A DNA stretch of 64,000 nt from Deinococcus roseus (lineage in GTDB: Bacteria; Deinococcota; Deinococci; Deinococcales; Deinococcaceae): assembly GCF_014646895.1 (NCBI RefSeq), contig NZ_BMOD01000012.1, forward strand, positions 1 to 64,000, given 5' to 3'. The translations under genes and the position numbers were made by a program. Shown piece after piece: positions 17,464-25,162 of this stretch (the stretch's first letter is position 1; each line of letters starts with the position of its first letter). The notes beneath the pieces were generated by a model. The model made no database searches and was not told the DNA's origin. It worked only from the letters and a program-made list of their open reading frames with translations.

Positions 17464-17766
17464 GTGCGACTGACCGAACGCGAAACCGAAAAACTCCTGA
17501 TTCACCTGGCGGCAGAACTGGCCCGCAAAAGACAGGCCAGGGGCCTGAAACTCAATTACCCCGAAGCCAGTGCCATCATCACCGCAGAAATTCTGGAATG
17601 GATTCGCGATGGCCGCACCGTTGCAGACATCATGAGCCTGGGCACCACCGTCCTGACCCGCGAAGATGTCATGGAAGGCATCCCGGAAATGCTGCACGAA
17701 ATCCAGGTGGAAGGCACCTTTCCCGATGGAACCAAACTGGTGACGGTGCATGATCCGATTCGCTGA
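17464..17766 (+). CDS. ureA: Urease subunit gamma
   Basis: A 100-residue protein, exactly the usual length of the gamma subunit. The GTG start at 17464 is supported by AAAGGAG seven bases upstream and gives the canonical N-terminus (MRLTERETEKLL). Conserved segments are LNYPEASAIITAEILEWIRDG, MSLGTTVLTREDVM and FPDGTKLVTVHDPI. It forms the (alpha-beta-gamma)3 urease with UreB and UreC, hydrolysing urea to ammonia and carbamate. An inverted heptamer-repeat element separates it from ureB. Confidence 0.97.
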   Translation: MRLTERETEKLLIHLAAELARKRQARGLKLNYPEASAIITAEILEWIRDGRTVADIMSLGTTVLTREDVMEGIPEMLHEIQVEGTFPDGTKLVTVHDPIR

Positions 17767-17803
17767 CCCCATCCGCTTCGCTCCTCCCCTGCAAGGGGAG
17801 GCT

Positions 17804-17937
17804 GGGCCGAGGGCCGAGGGCCGAGGGCTGAGAGCATTAAAAACGCTTAAGCATTTGCCTGATTGTCCTTTGAGGCAGCTGGAGGATAGTCACATGCAGG
17901 ATGTTTTGCCCTCGGCCCTCGGCCCTCGGCTCTCGGC
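17804..17937. repeat. Inverted heptamer-repeat element between ureA and ureB
   Basis: Four GGGCCGA-type heptamers (17804-17831) face a reverse array of the same unit (17908-17937). A 23-nt segment (17806-17828) is perfectly complementary to 17908-17930, so the transcript would fold into a long stem around a ~79-nt loop. Related arrays lie at 20665-20684, 55463-55478 and 55584-55627. Confidence 0.85.
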
Positions 17938-17955
17938 AATCCCGGAGGTGCTTAA

Positions 17956-18306
17956 ATGATCCCAGGTGAATCTTTCCTGCAAGACGGCGAAATAGAACTC
18001 AACGCTGGCAAACCCGTCACCACCCTGAAGGTGTCCCACACCGGAGACCGTCCGGTTCAGGTGGGGAGCCACACGCATTTCTTCGAGGTGAACCGCGCCC
18101 TGAAGTTTGACCGTGCAGAGGCTTACGGCAAGCGCCTGAATTTGCCTGCTGGAACGGCAGTGCGTTTTGAGCCTGGCATCAGCACCGAAGTGGAACTCAT
18201 TCCCTACGGTGGAAAACGCATCGTGCACAGCATGAATGCGCTGGTGGCTGGACCTCTGGATGGGAAGAAAGCAGAAGCGTTGCAGAAACTCGAGGAGTGG
18301 AAATGA
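17956..18306 (+). CDS. ureB: Urease subunit beta
   Basis: A 116-residue urease beta subunit. Diagnostic segments are PGESFLQDGEIELNAGK near the start, TGDRPVQVGSHTHFFEVN (residues ~33-50), and RLNLPAGTAVRFEPG. A GGAGG site precedes the ATG. The last codon overlaps the ureC start (ATGA), so UreB and UreC are translationally coupled. UreA lies upstream across a ~190-bp repeat-containing spacer, which is unusual for these normally abutting genes. Confidence 0.97.
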   Translation: MIPGESFLQDGEIELNAGKPVTTLKVSHTGDRPVQVGSHTHFFEVNRALKFDRAEAYGKRLNLPAGTAVRFEPGISTEVELIPYGGKRIVHSMNALVAGPLDGKKAEALQKLEEWK

Positions 18307-20003
18307 AACTGAAACGCTCAGATTATGCCCGTCTGTATGGTCCCACCAAAGGAGACCGGATCCGTCTGGCAGACACCGAACTGCTGCTCAAGATCGAGGA
18401 GGATTACACCACCTACGGCGAGGAAGTGGTGTTTGGAGGCGGGAAGGTCATCCGGGATGGCCTGGGACAGGGCCAGAACACCCGTGCTTCGGGCAGTCCT
18501 GATCTGGTGATCACCAATGCCATTTTGCTGGACTGGTGGGGCATCGTGAAGGCCGATGTGGGGGTCCGGGATGGACGGATTGTGGCCATCGGCAAGGCGG
18601 GAAACCCGGACATTCAGGATGGGGTGACGCCAGGACTGGAGATTGGGCCAGGCACCGAAATTATTGCCGGGGAACGCAAAATTCTGACCGCTGGTGGCAT
18701 TGACACCCACATTCACTTCATTGCTCCTCAGCAGGCCTGGGAAGCCCTGTACTCTGGTGTGACCACCATGATCGGTGGGGGAACCGGACCTGCAGAAGGC
18801 ACCAAGGCCACCACCTGCACACCGGGTCTGTGGAACCTGCACCGCATGCTGGAAAGTTTAGAGGCCTTCCCGCTGAATTTCGGACTGCTGGGCAAAGGGA
18901 ATGCCAGCTTGCCTGAAGCTCTGGAAGAACAGGTTCTGGCTGGAGCCATCGGCCTGAAACTCCACGAGGACTGGGGCACCACCCCCTCTGCCATCGACAC
19001 CTGCCTGAGTGTGGCAGAGAAATATGACGTGCAGGTCGCCATCCACACCGACACCCTCAACGAGAGCGGGTATGTGGAAGACACCCTGAAGGCTTTCAAG
19101 GACCGGGTCATCCACACCTACCACTCTGAAGGTGCAGGGGGAGGCCACGCTCCAGACATTCTGCGTGTGCTTGCCTTCGACAACGTGCTTCCCAGCAGCA
19201 CCAATCCCACCATGCCTTACACCATCAACACGCTGGAAGAACACCTCGACATGCTGATGGTCTGTCACCACCTCTCGCCCCAGGTGCCGGAAGATGTGGC
19301 TTTTGCAGAATCCCGCATCCGGCCTGAAACGATGGGTGCAGAAGATGTGCTGCACGACCTGGGGGCCATCAGCATGATGTCCAGTGACTCCCAGGCCATG
19401 GGACGGGTCGGTGAGGTGATCCTGCGCACCTGGCAGACCGCCCACAAGATGAAACTGGAGCGGGGTGCCCTGGATGGGGACAGAGATGCAGACAACGCAC
19501 GCATCAAACGGTATGTCTCCAAATACACCATCAACCCTGCACTGGCGCACGGCATTGCAGACCATGTGGGCAGCATCGAGGTGGGCAAACTGGCCGATCT
19601 GGTGCTGTGGAACCCTGCCTTTTTTGGCATCAAGCCCGAATTGATCATCAAAGGTGGTTTCATTGCGGCGTCTTTGATGGGAGACCCCAATGCCAGCATT
19701 CCCACCCCTGAACCGGTGCGTTACCGTCCGATGTTCGGGGCGTTCGGGAAGGCCACCTCAAAAACCAGTGTGCATTTTGTGTCTCAGGTGTCGCTGGAGC
19801 AGGGGAATTTGCCTGAACTGTCCCGCACCTGCCTGGCGGTCAAAGGATGCCGTTCAGTGAAGAAATCTGACCTGAAACACAATGGCCTCCTCCCCAACAT
19901 CAAGGTGAACCCCGAAACCTACGAGGTGACCATCGACGGCGAACCCATCCATTCAGAGGCTGCAAAAGAGCTGCCCATGTCCCAGCGGTATTTTCTTTTC
20001 TGA
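18303..20003 (+). CDS. ureC: Urease subunit alpha (catalytic)
   Basis: A 566-residue catalytic subunit with the di-nickel site. The nickel-bridging, carbamylated lysine is Lys219 (GLKLHEDWG), and the first histidine ligands are His136 and His138 (GGIDTHIHFI). The flap region CHHLSP and the SSDSQAMGRVGE motif are intact, so the enzyme should be active. The ATG at 18303 overlaps the ureB stop and has GGAG spaced five bases; a GTG two codons earlier is possible. Activation requires UreD/F/G encoded downstream. Confidence 0.98.
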   Translation: MKLKRSDYARLYGPTKGDRIRLADTELLLKIEEDYTTYGEEVVFGGGKVIRDGLGQGQNTRASGSPDLVITNAILLDWWGIVKADVGVRDGRIVAIGKAGNPDIQDGVTPGLEIGPGTEIIAGERKILTAGGIDTHIHFIAPQQAWEALYSGVTTMIGGGTGPAEGTKATTCTPGLWNLHRMLESLEAFPLNFGLLGKGNASLPEALEEQVLAGAIGLKLHEDWGTTPSAIDTCLSVAEKYDVQVAIHTDTLNESGYVEDTLKAFKDRVIHTYHSEGAGGGHAPDILRVLAFDNVLPSSTNPTMPYTINTLEEHLDMLMVCHHLSPQVPEDVAFAESRIRPETMGAEDVLHDLGAISMMSSDSQAMGRVGEVILRTWQTAHKMKLERGALDGDRDADNARIKRYVSKYTINPALAHGIADHVGSIEVGKLADLVLWNPAFFGIKPELIIKGGFIAASLMGDPNASIPTPEPVRYRPMFGAFGKATSKTSVHFVSQVSLEQGNLPELSRTCLAVKGCRSVKKSDLKHNGLLPNIKVNPETYEVTIDGEPIHSEAAKELPMSQRYFLF

Positions 20004-20022
20004 TGGACCTGGACGGCAACGC

Positions 20023-20649
20023 ATGAAACACCGCCTGATCCTGCAACAGATGTTTGATTCCCAGTTCCCTCTGGGGGGGTTTGCCCACTCTGGAGGGCTG
20101 GAATCTTACACGGCACAGCCCCTGAAACCCCCGCAACTCCTGGCCTTGCTGGGCAACCACATCCGTCTGGGAGGGCTCAGGCTGGAGGTCAGTGCCATGG
20201 CCCTGGTTTATGCGGACAGTGACCCGGAACAATTGGCCCAGGAACTGACCGCCTGGAAATCCACCCCCACCAGTTTGCACGCCAGCACCGCACTGGGAAA
20301 ACGCCTGATCAAACTGGCCAGACGCCTGTGGGGTGTGGAATTGCCAAAGCTTTCTGAACAGCACTTTGCCCTCCAGTGTGCCCTGCTGGGACGGCAGTTG
20401 CACCTCCCCCTGGAAGATTTGTGTCTGGCCTACAGCCAGGCCCAGATCACCAGCATGCTCTCGGCCTGCACGCGCTGCATGCCCCTCAGCCCCGAACAGG
20501 CCCAGGAAATCCTGCTGGGTTTGCAAGACACCCTGCTCTCAGAAACCCTGCAACGCATCCAGCAGCCCGAACTGAGCAGTGCCATGCCCGCCCTGGATTT
20601 GCGTTCCCATCAGCAGGCTTTTCTGTACACGAGGCTGTTCCAGTCGTAA
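20023..20649 (+). CDS. ureF: Urease accessory protein UreF
   Basis: A 208-residue, mainly helical accessory protein. QFPLGGFAHSGGLE near the N-terminus is the UreF signature. With UreD and UreG it forms the complex that delivers nickel to apo-urease. It starts 19 bases after ureC. A short heptamer array separates it from ureG. No ureE lies at its usual place between ureC and ureF. Confidence 0.93.
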   Translation: MKHRLILQQMFDSQFPLGGFAHSGGLESYTAQPLKPPQLLALLGNHIRLGGLRLEVSAMALVYADSDPEQLAQELTAWKSTPTSLHASTALGKRLIKLARRLWGVELPKLSEQHFALQCALLGRQLHLPLEDLCLAYSQAQITSMLSACTRCMPLSPEQAQEILLGLQDTLLSETLQRIQQPELSSAMPALDLRSHQQAFLYTRLFQS

Positions 20650-20664
20650 GTTTAAGCATTTGTT

Positions 20665-20684
20665 GCCCTCGGCCCTTGGCCCTC
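20665..20684. repeat. Heptamer repeat between ureF and ureG
   Basis: Three GCCCTCG-type units (one with a T) on the + strand, followed directly by the AAGGAG site of ureG. A TTTAAGCATTTG stretch just before it resembles the sequence next to the element between ureA and ureB (TTAAGCATTTG). Confidence 0.75.
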
Positions 20685-20695
20685 AAGGAGAACAC

Positions 20696-21322
20696 ATGAC
20701 CGTCAAAATTGGTGTGGGAGGACCCGTTGGCAGCGGCAAAACCGCCCTGCTGGAGAAGCTCTGCAAGAAACTGCGCGATGAATACAGCATTGCAGTGATC
20801 ACCAACGACATCTACTGTTATGAAGATGCAGAAATTCTGGCCCGTGCAGAGGCGCTTCCCCTGCACCGCATCCGGGGCGTGCAAACCGGAGGCTGCCCGC
20901 ACACCGCCATCCGTGAGGACCCCAGCATCAACCAGGAGGCTGTGGATGAAATGCTGGAAGCCCTTCCCGATCTGGACATCCTGTTCATCGAGTCTGGAGG
21001 GGACAATCTCGCCTCGTCTTTCAGTCCGGAACTGGTGGATGTGTTCATTTTTGTGCTGGATGTCAGCGGAGGAGAGAAAGTGCCCAGAAAAGGCGGACCG
21101 GGCATAGTGCGCTCGGATTTGCTGGTCATCAACAAGATCGACCTGGCCCCTCTGGTGGGCGCAAGCCTGGAAGTGATGGAACGGGACACCCGGGTGCAGC
21201 GTGGAACGCGCCCACATGTGTTCACCAGCCTGAAAAACGAAGATGGTCTGAATGCGGTGATCCAGTGGATCAAGCAGGATGTGCTCTTCGAGGACTCCTC
21301 CTTTTCACTGGGAGGACACTGA
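20696..21322 (+). CDS. ureG: Urease accessory GTPase UreG
   Basis: A 208-residue SIMIBI-class GTPase that drives nickel insertion into urease. The P-loop GPVGSGKT is at residues 9-16. Further UreG marks are ITNDIYCYEDAEIL, the metal-binding GVQTGGCPHTAIRED segment (Cys-Pro-His), IESGGDNLA and the base-recognition NKIDLAP. The ATG at 20696 follows AAGGAG, while in-frame codons upstream lie within ureF. No His-rich N-terminal stretch is present, which matters because UreE, the usual nickel carrier, is missing. Confidence 0.97.
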   Translation: MTVKIGVGGPVGSGKTALLEKLCKKLRDEYSIAVITNDIYCYEDAEILARAEALPLHRIRGVQTGGCPHTAIREDPSINQEAVDEMLEALPDLDILFIESGGDNLASSFSPELVDVFIFVLDVSGGEKVPRKGGPGIVRSDLLVINKIDLAPLVGASLEVMERDTRVQRGTRPHVFTSLKNEDGLNAVIQWIKQDVLFEDSSFSLGGH

Positions 21323-21325
21323 TCC

Positions 21326-22111
21326 ATGCACAGTGTGCTGCGTCTGGAATTTGGCCTCAAAGCGGGCCGCACGGTTCTGAAGCAGCAGTACGCCTCTGGA
21401 GCCATGAAGGTGGTGCGTCCCTTCGAGGCGGGGGAATACGCCCTGCTGCAGATCGCCAGTGTTACGCCGGGCATTCACAATGGGGACCGGTATGAACTGT
21501 CTGTAAGTCTGCAAGAGGGTGCAAAGGTCATTTTGCTGAACCAGTCTGCCACCAAATTGCATGGCAAGCGGGCCGGTTGTGCCCTGCACGACATCCAGAT
21601 TCAGGTTGCAGGAGGGGCACATCTGGAATATTATCCGGGCCTGACCATCCCTTTTATGGATGCGCATTACCAGCAAAAAACCCGAATTGAGCTTGCTGCT
21701 GGGGCACAATTCGGCATGCTGGAAAGCTGGAGTGCTGGTCGCCTGGAGCGCGGAGAACAGTGGGAATTCCAGTCTTTGCAAAGCCACATTCAGGTGAACC
21801 TGCAAGGGAAGCCCCTCTACAGGGATGCTTTTCACCTTGCAGGGCATCCCCTGGAAGGCCTGACCGACCAGCACACCCTGTGGGCCAGCGGGTTCTGGCA
21901 TGGTCTTCCTGTGTTGCCTGCCGCTTTTCAGGATGGAGCACAGCTTGCGGGCTGGGGTGTCACCAGATCAGGAGGGCAATACTTCAGGATGCTGGGTTCA
22001 GACACCCTGGAATTCCAGCGGGCCTTGACGGCTTACATCACAGAGCGCTGGCAGGTCACCTCAGGGATGCAGATTCCCTGGAAACGCTATGCCAGCGGGG
22101 TGTTTCTGTGA
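21326..22111 (+). CDS. ureD: Urease accessory protein UreD
   Basis: A 261-residue all-beta scaffold protein (UreD, also called UreH) that binds apo-urease and UreF. Family segments visible are TPGIHNGDRYELSVSLQEGAKV, NQSATKLHG and LEYYPGLTIPFMDAHYQQKT. It starts three bases after ureG and is the last gene of the urease operon (ureABCFGD). No clear terminator follows. Confidence 0.93.
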   Translation: MHSVLRLEFGLKAGRTVLKQQYASGAMKVVRPFEAGEYALLQIASVTPGIHNGDRYELSVSLQEGAKVILLNQSATKLHGKRAGCALHDIQIQVAGGAHLEYYPGLTIPFMDAHYQQKTRIELAAGAQFGMLESWSAGRLERGEQWEFQSLQSHIQVNLQGKPLYRDAFHLAGHPLEGLTDQHTLWASGFWHGLPVLPAAFQDGAQLAGWGVTRSGGQYFRMLGSDTLEFQRALTAYITERWQVTSGMQIPWKRYASGVFL

Positions 22112-22251
22112 TGTGATCTGCCAGTGGATGCAAGGAATGTTGATGGCACATTCAACACCGTCACTGCAGATTTTTCTGTTTAAACTGGAGGGGTCAGCTT
22201 ATGTTTTCGCTGTTGAAAGTTGCTTCTTGCTGACAGGGACAGGAGCACCCC

Positions 22252-23571
22252 ATGATTCAATCCTGGATGAAAAAGGAAATTCGTTTGCGCGAGGGCTTGC
22301 TGGCCCTCATCTGCCTGGGGGTACTGACCGCCTGCAGCACCCACCCACATCCTGCCCCTGAGGCAACGTTGCTGCCCGATGGTGGTCTGGTGACCACCAT
22401 CGGAGATGGGTATCAACTGGTGTTTGAAACTTCAGCTGAAGGCACATCCAAGCAGGGGATGACGTCTGAGAAGAGCACCTTCGTGGAACTGGCGCGGAAT
22501 GTGCTGAGGGCCATGATGGCCGTGGAGGCTTTCAACCCCACGTCCACGGACAGTGATGCCACCTGCTCTGCGTTTCTGCCCCAGGTGGCGATCCACTCGG
22601 GCTTGCAGCGGGTGGTGTTGCCCCTGTCTGCCCAGGTGACGGGCCTGACCTGCACCTCCACCCCCACCACGGTTTCGGTCACGCTTTCGAGCAGCAGTGG
22701 GAAGTCTTACAGCTTGCAAGACACGAAAAACCCTGCACAATTCGTGGCGCAGATCGTGGCCGACAATGTGGCTTATGCAGCAGCGTCTCTGTCTGCCGCC
22801 CATCCGGAGATCACCGACCAGGCTTCCCGCTGCCTGAACCCCTCCCCGGATGGCATCCTCGAGATCATGCTGGCTGGGCTGTACAAAAAGACCCTCAAAC
22901 TCCCTGAAGTGGTCCAATTTTATGATGTGGATTGCCAGGGCAGTCTGCAGGGCTGGTCCGAGAGCAACGTCACTTATGCAGATCCCAAAGCCCTGAGCGC
23001 GCAATACCTCTTTGGTTTTTGGACGAGAAGCAGTGCAACGTCACTGGCGCGTGCAGTGGCCAGCAACCTGGTGTATGCCATGGCAGACGCCGAGTACACC
23101 AATCCTTTCTCCTCTGGTGCCGATGCGAATTGCAGTGGGACACCTCCCACCCTCACAGTGGCTTCGGGAAATCAGGTGCGCCAGCTGAAAGTGGATCCCC
23201 AGGTGGCGTCTTACAACTGCACCTCTACGGAAACCACCTTCAATGCCACAGTCAGCCTAAAAAGTGGTGCATCGATCACCATGACTTTGCAGAAAGACCC
23301 TGAGCAGGTTCTGGCCAACAAAGTCGCTCAGATCCTGCTGGCCGCCATGGATGCAGTGGAAACAGGCAACCCGGATTCCACCGGAGCAGATGCCATTTGC
23401 ATTTATTCCAGCACCCAGCAAGCCGTCAGTGTACTGTCTGGTGCACAATCGGTTCTGGTGTCTGCCCCCGCTCCAGTGAACAGCATTTCCTGCACCAGCA
23501 CCCTGACGCAGTTTGATGTCACCGTCACCACTTCAGGTGGGGTTTCTGTCACACGCTCCCTGAAGAAGTAA
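22252..23571 (+). CDS. Lipoprotein with four Cys-pair repeat domains
   Basis: A 439-residue lipoprotein (lipobox LTAC, AGGAG ribosome site). I recognise no named family. After ~65 residues it consists of four tandem units of about 85-95 residues. Each has a helix with a VLxAMxxVExxNPxSTGADAxC pattern, then beta-like strands, then a CTST segment with a second Cys, then a VTVxTxxGxxxT strand. The second unit is degenerate. The two cysteines per unit suggest one disulphide per domain on the outside of the cell. Two further proteins with the same repeat are at 51281 and 52962. Confidence 0.8.
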   Translation: MIQSWMKKEIRLREGLLALICLGVLTACSTHPHPAPEATLLPDGGLVTTIGDGYQLVFETSAEGTSKQGMTSEKSTFVELARNVLRAMMAVEAFNPTSTDSDATCSAFLPQVAIHSGLQRVVLPLSAQVTGLTCTSTPTTVSVTLSSSSGKSYSLQDTKNPAQFVAQIVADNVAYAAASLSAAHPEITDQASRCLNPSPDGILEIMLAGLYKKTLKLPEVVQFYDVDCQGSLQGWSESNVTYADPKALSAQYLFGFWTRSSATSLARAVASNLVYAMADAEYTNPFSSGADANCSGTPPTLTVASGNQVRQLKVDPQVASYNCTSTETTFNATVSLKSGASITMTLQKDPEQVLANKVAQILLAAMDAVETGNPDSTGADAICIYSSTQQAVSVLSGAQSVLVSAPAPVNSISCTSTLTQFDVTVTTSGGVSVTRSLKK

Positions 23572-23631
23572 AGAGAAACAAGTGTGAGGGCCAGAATGCT
23601 CCCTGGTTTGCAGCAGACCGCAGGAATCCCT

Positions 23632-24018
23632 ATGGAAAATCTGCCCATTTTGGCCCACCATGAAAGCACTGGAGGCCCCATGGTCAAGGTGGCGAAAAAC
23701 CTGCACAAACGCCAGTACAGCCTGCGCGAAAAGGGCCGGGTGGTGGGTTATGCCAGCACCCTCACCTTGCAGCACTGCACCTTCGAGGTGAACGAAACCA
23801 CCCGACAGCGGGTGATGCGTCGGGGCCAGAAAGAGGTGCATGCCTTTGTGGTCGGAGATCGCATCGCAGACCAGCCTGTGCCTGCAGAAGCCGTGCAGAT
23901 CGGGTACAACCCTTTTTTGCAGGGACAATTTTTCCGCAAGGACAGTGGTGCTGCCATTCAACATGCTCTGGAGGTTTACTTCACCCCACAGGGGGTGTTT
24001 GCGCTGGGTGTCTCATAG
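23632..24018 (+). CDS. Conserved hypothetical protein (VAKNLHKRQYS type)
   Basis: About 128 residues, no signal or membrane segment. The core (KNLHKRQYSLREKGRVVGYA, then RQRVMRRGQKEVHAFVVGD) resembles small uncharacterised proteins found in diverse bacteria and mobile elements that begin with a KNLHKG-like motif and carry a RQRVLREKRKNVHAF segment. The function is unknown. The start is uncertain: ATG at 23632 has AGGA at good spacing, ATG at 23680 has GGAGG four bases upstream, and a GTG at 23584 extends the frame. It follows the repeat lipoprotein by 60 bp. Confidence 0.6.
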   Translation: MENLPILAHHESTGGPMVKVAKNLHKRQYSLREKGRVVGYASTLTLQHCTFEVNETTRQRVMRRGQKEVHAFVVGDRIADQPVPAEAVQIGYNPFLQGQFFRKDSGAAIQHALEVYFTPQGVFALGVS

Positions 24019-24093
24019 CCTGTGAGAAAAACAGTTGCATTGGTCCAGTCTTTTTGCCTCACATTGGTTCTTTGCGGCCTGACCGCGGCTTCT

Positions 24094-24099
24094 TATAGT
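24094..24099 (+). promoter_or_regulatory. -10 box of a leaderless-type promoter
   Basis: TATAGT ends five bases before the ATG at 24105, so transcription should start at or next to the start codon. No ribosome-binding site is present. A weak TTTGCG lies 17 bp upstream (24071-24076). Confidence 0.6.
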
Positions 24100-24104
24100 G
24101 AAGC

Positions 24105-24965
24105 ATGACCCATGATGCTTTCATTCAGCAGCAGATCCTCAAAGGCCAGCAATTCAAAGCCCTCCATGAAGCTCCGGGCATTTTGGTCACGCCCAACCCC
24201 TGGGATGCTGGAACCGCCCGCATCCTGACCGCTCTGGGGTTCAAGGCCCTCTCCACCACCAGTGCAGGGCTGGCCTACACCCTGGGGGTTCAGGATTGCA
24301 CGGCCGGTTTTTCCAGAGAACAGAACATTCTCAATGCCCGTGCTGTTGCGGATGCCACCCATCTGCCTGTGGCTGCAGACCTGGAGAACGGTTATGGTGA
24401 CCGCCCGGAAGATGCAGCAGAAACCCTCCGTCTGTCTGCGCTGGAAGGGGGCATGGTGGGTGGGTCCATTGAGGATGCCACCACCCGTCCCGAAAAACCG
24501 ATTTATGATTTCCAACTCAGTGTGGAGCGGGTTGCTGCCGCAGCAGAAGCGGCCCGTGCCCTGCCCTTTCCTTTCACTTTTGTGGCCCGTGCAGAGAACT
24601 TTTTGCATGGCGTCCGGGATCTGGATGACACCATTCGCAGGCTGCAGGCCTATGAACAGGCCGGGGCAGATGTGCTGTTCGCTCCAGGGCTGCGTTCGCT
24701 GGAGGAGATCAAACTCATCTGTCAGGCCATCAAAAAACCCGTGAATGTCAATGCAGGCAGCAAAGGCTTTCCGCATTCTGTGGCGGATTTGCAGCAGGTG
24801 GGGGTCAAACGGGTCAGCCTGGGAGGAGGGCTGGCCAAAGCAGCGCTGGCCGCTTTCACCCGAGCGGCCATAGAGGTGCAGGAACACGGAACGGTGGACT
24901 TTCTGGCGGCTGCCCATGCTGTGGATTTTGCAGAATTGATGTACAGAGAGCACCAGAACGCCTGA
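24105..24965 (+). CDS. Isocitrate lyase/PEP mutase superfamily enzyme
   Basis: A 286-residue cytoplasmic (beta/alpha)8 enzyme. TPNPWDAGTARIL near residue 29, ADLENGYGDRPED (~97-109, metal-binding Asp/Glu), GGSIEDAT (~124-131), and VARAENFL (~160-167) match the oxaloacetate hydrolase/2-methylisocitrate lyase/PEP-mutase group often annotated only at superfamily level. It lacks the KKCGH-type loop of true isocitrate and methylisocitrate lyases. The substrate is unknown. The gene is monocistronic, with a -10 box directly at its start and a hairpin after it. Confidence 0.88.
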   Translation: MTHDAFIQQQILKGQQFKALHEAPGILVTPNPWDAGTARILTALGFKALSTTSAGLAYTLGVQDCTAGFSREQNILNARAVADATHLPVAADLENGYGDRPEDAAETLRLSALEGGMVGGSIEDATTRPEKPIYDFQLSVERVAAAAEAARALPFPFTFVARAENFLHGVRDLDDTIRRLQAYEQAGADVLFAPGLRSLEEIKLICQAIKKPVNVNAGSKGFPHSVADLQQVGVKRVSLGGGLAKAALAAFTRAAIEVQEHGTVDFLAAAHAVDFAELMYREHQNA

Positions 24966-24978
24966 TTCAGCCATCTCA

Positions 24979-25020
24979 AAGCCAACAGGACCAGCAGAAA
25001 AATCTGGTCCTGTTGGCTTT
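24979..25020. terminator. Long hairpin between convergent genes
   Basis: A stem of about 15 bp, AGCCAACAGGACCAG with CTGGTCCTGTTGGCT, closes a CAGAAAAAT loop. Only three T residues follow on either strand, so it is a strong hairpin with a weak U-tract, possibly serving both strands. Confidence 0.6.
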
Positions 25021-25084
25021 GCAGGGCAAAGAACTGCAGGGGATGCTGTCCTATGAAACCCTGTTTTGGCCCCTCAAAACGCAT

Positions 25085-25104
25085 TTAGAATAACGTTATT
25101 CTAA
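25085..25104. promoter_or_regulatory. Perfect 20-bp palindrome, orphan operator candidate
   Basis: TTAGAATAACGTTATTCTAA is a perfect palindrome with a central AACGTT, the size and symmetry of a repressor-binding site. It lies between the 3' ends of two convergent genes where no promoter is expected. A loop-free terminator is unlikely. Confidence 0.45.
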
Positions 25105-25162
25105 GTGAAAAATGTCGTGCAGCAGAAAGAATCTCTTCGCAAAATTCTTGACTGAAATTGGA

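Noticed and set aside
17804..17937. CRISPR-like array
   Set aside because: Units are 7-bp direct tandems in two opposing blocks with no spacers.
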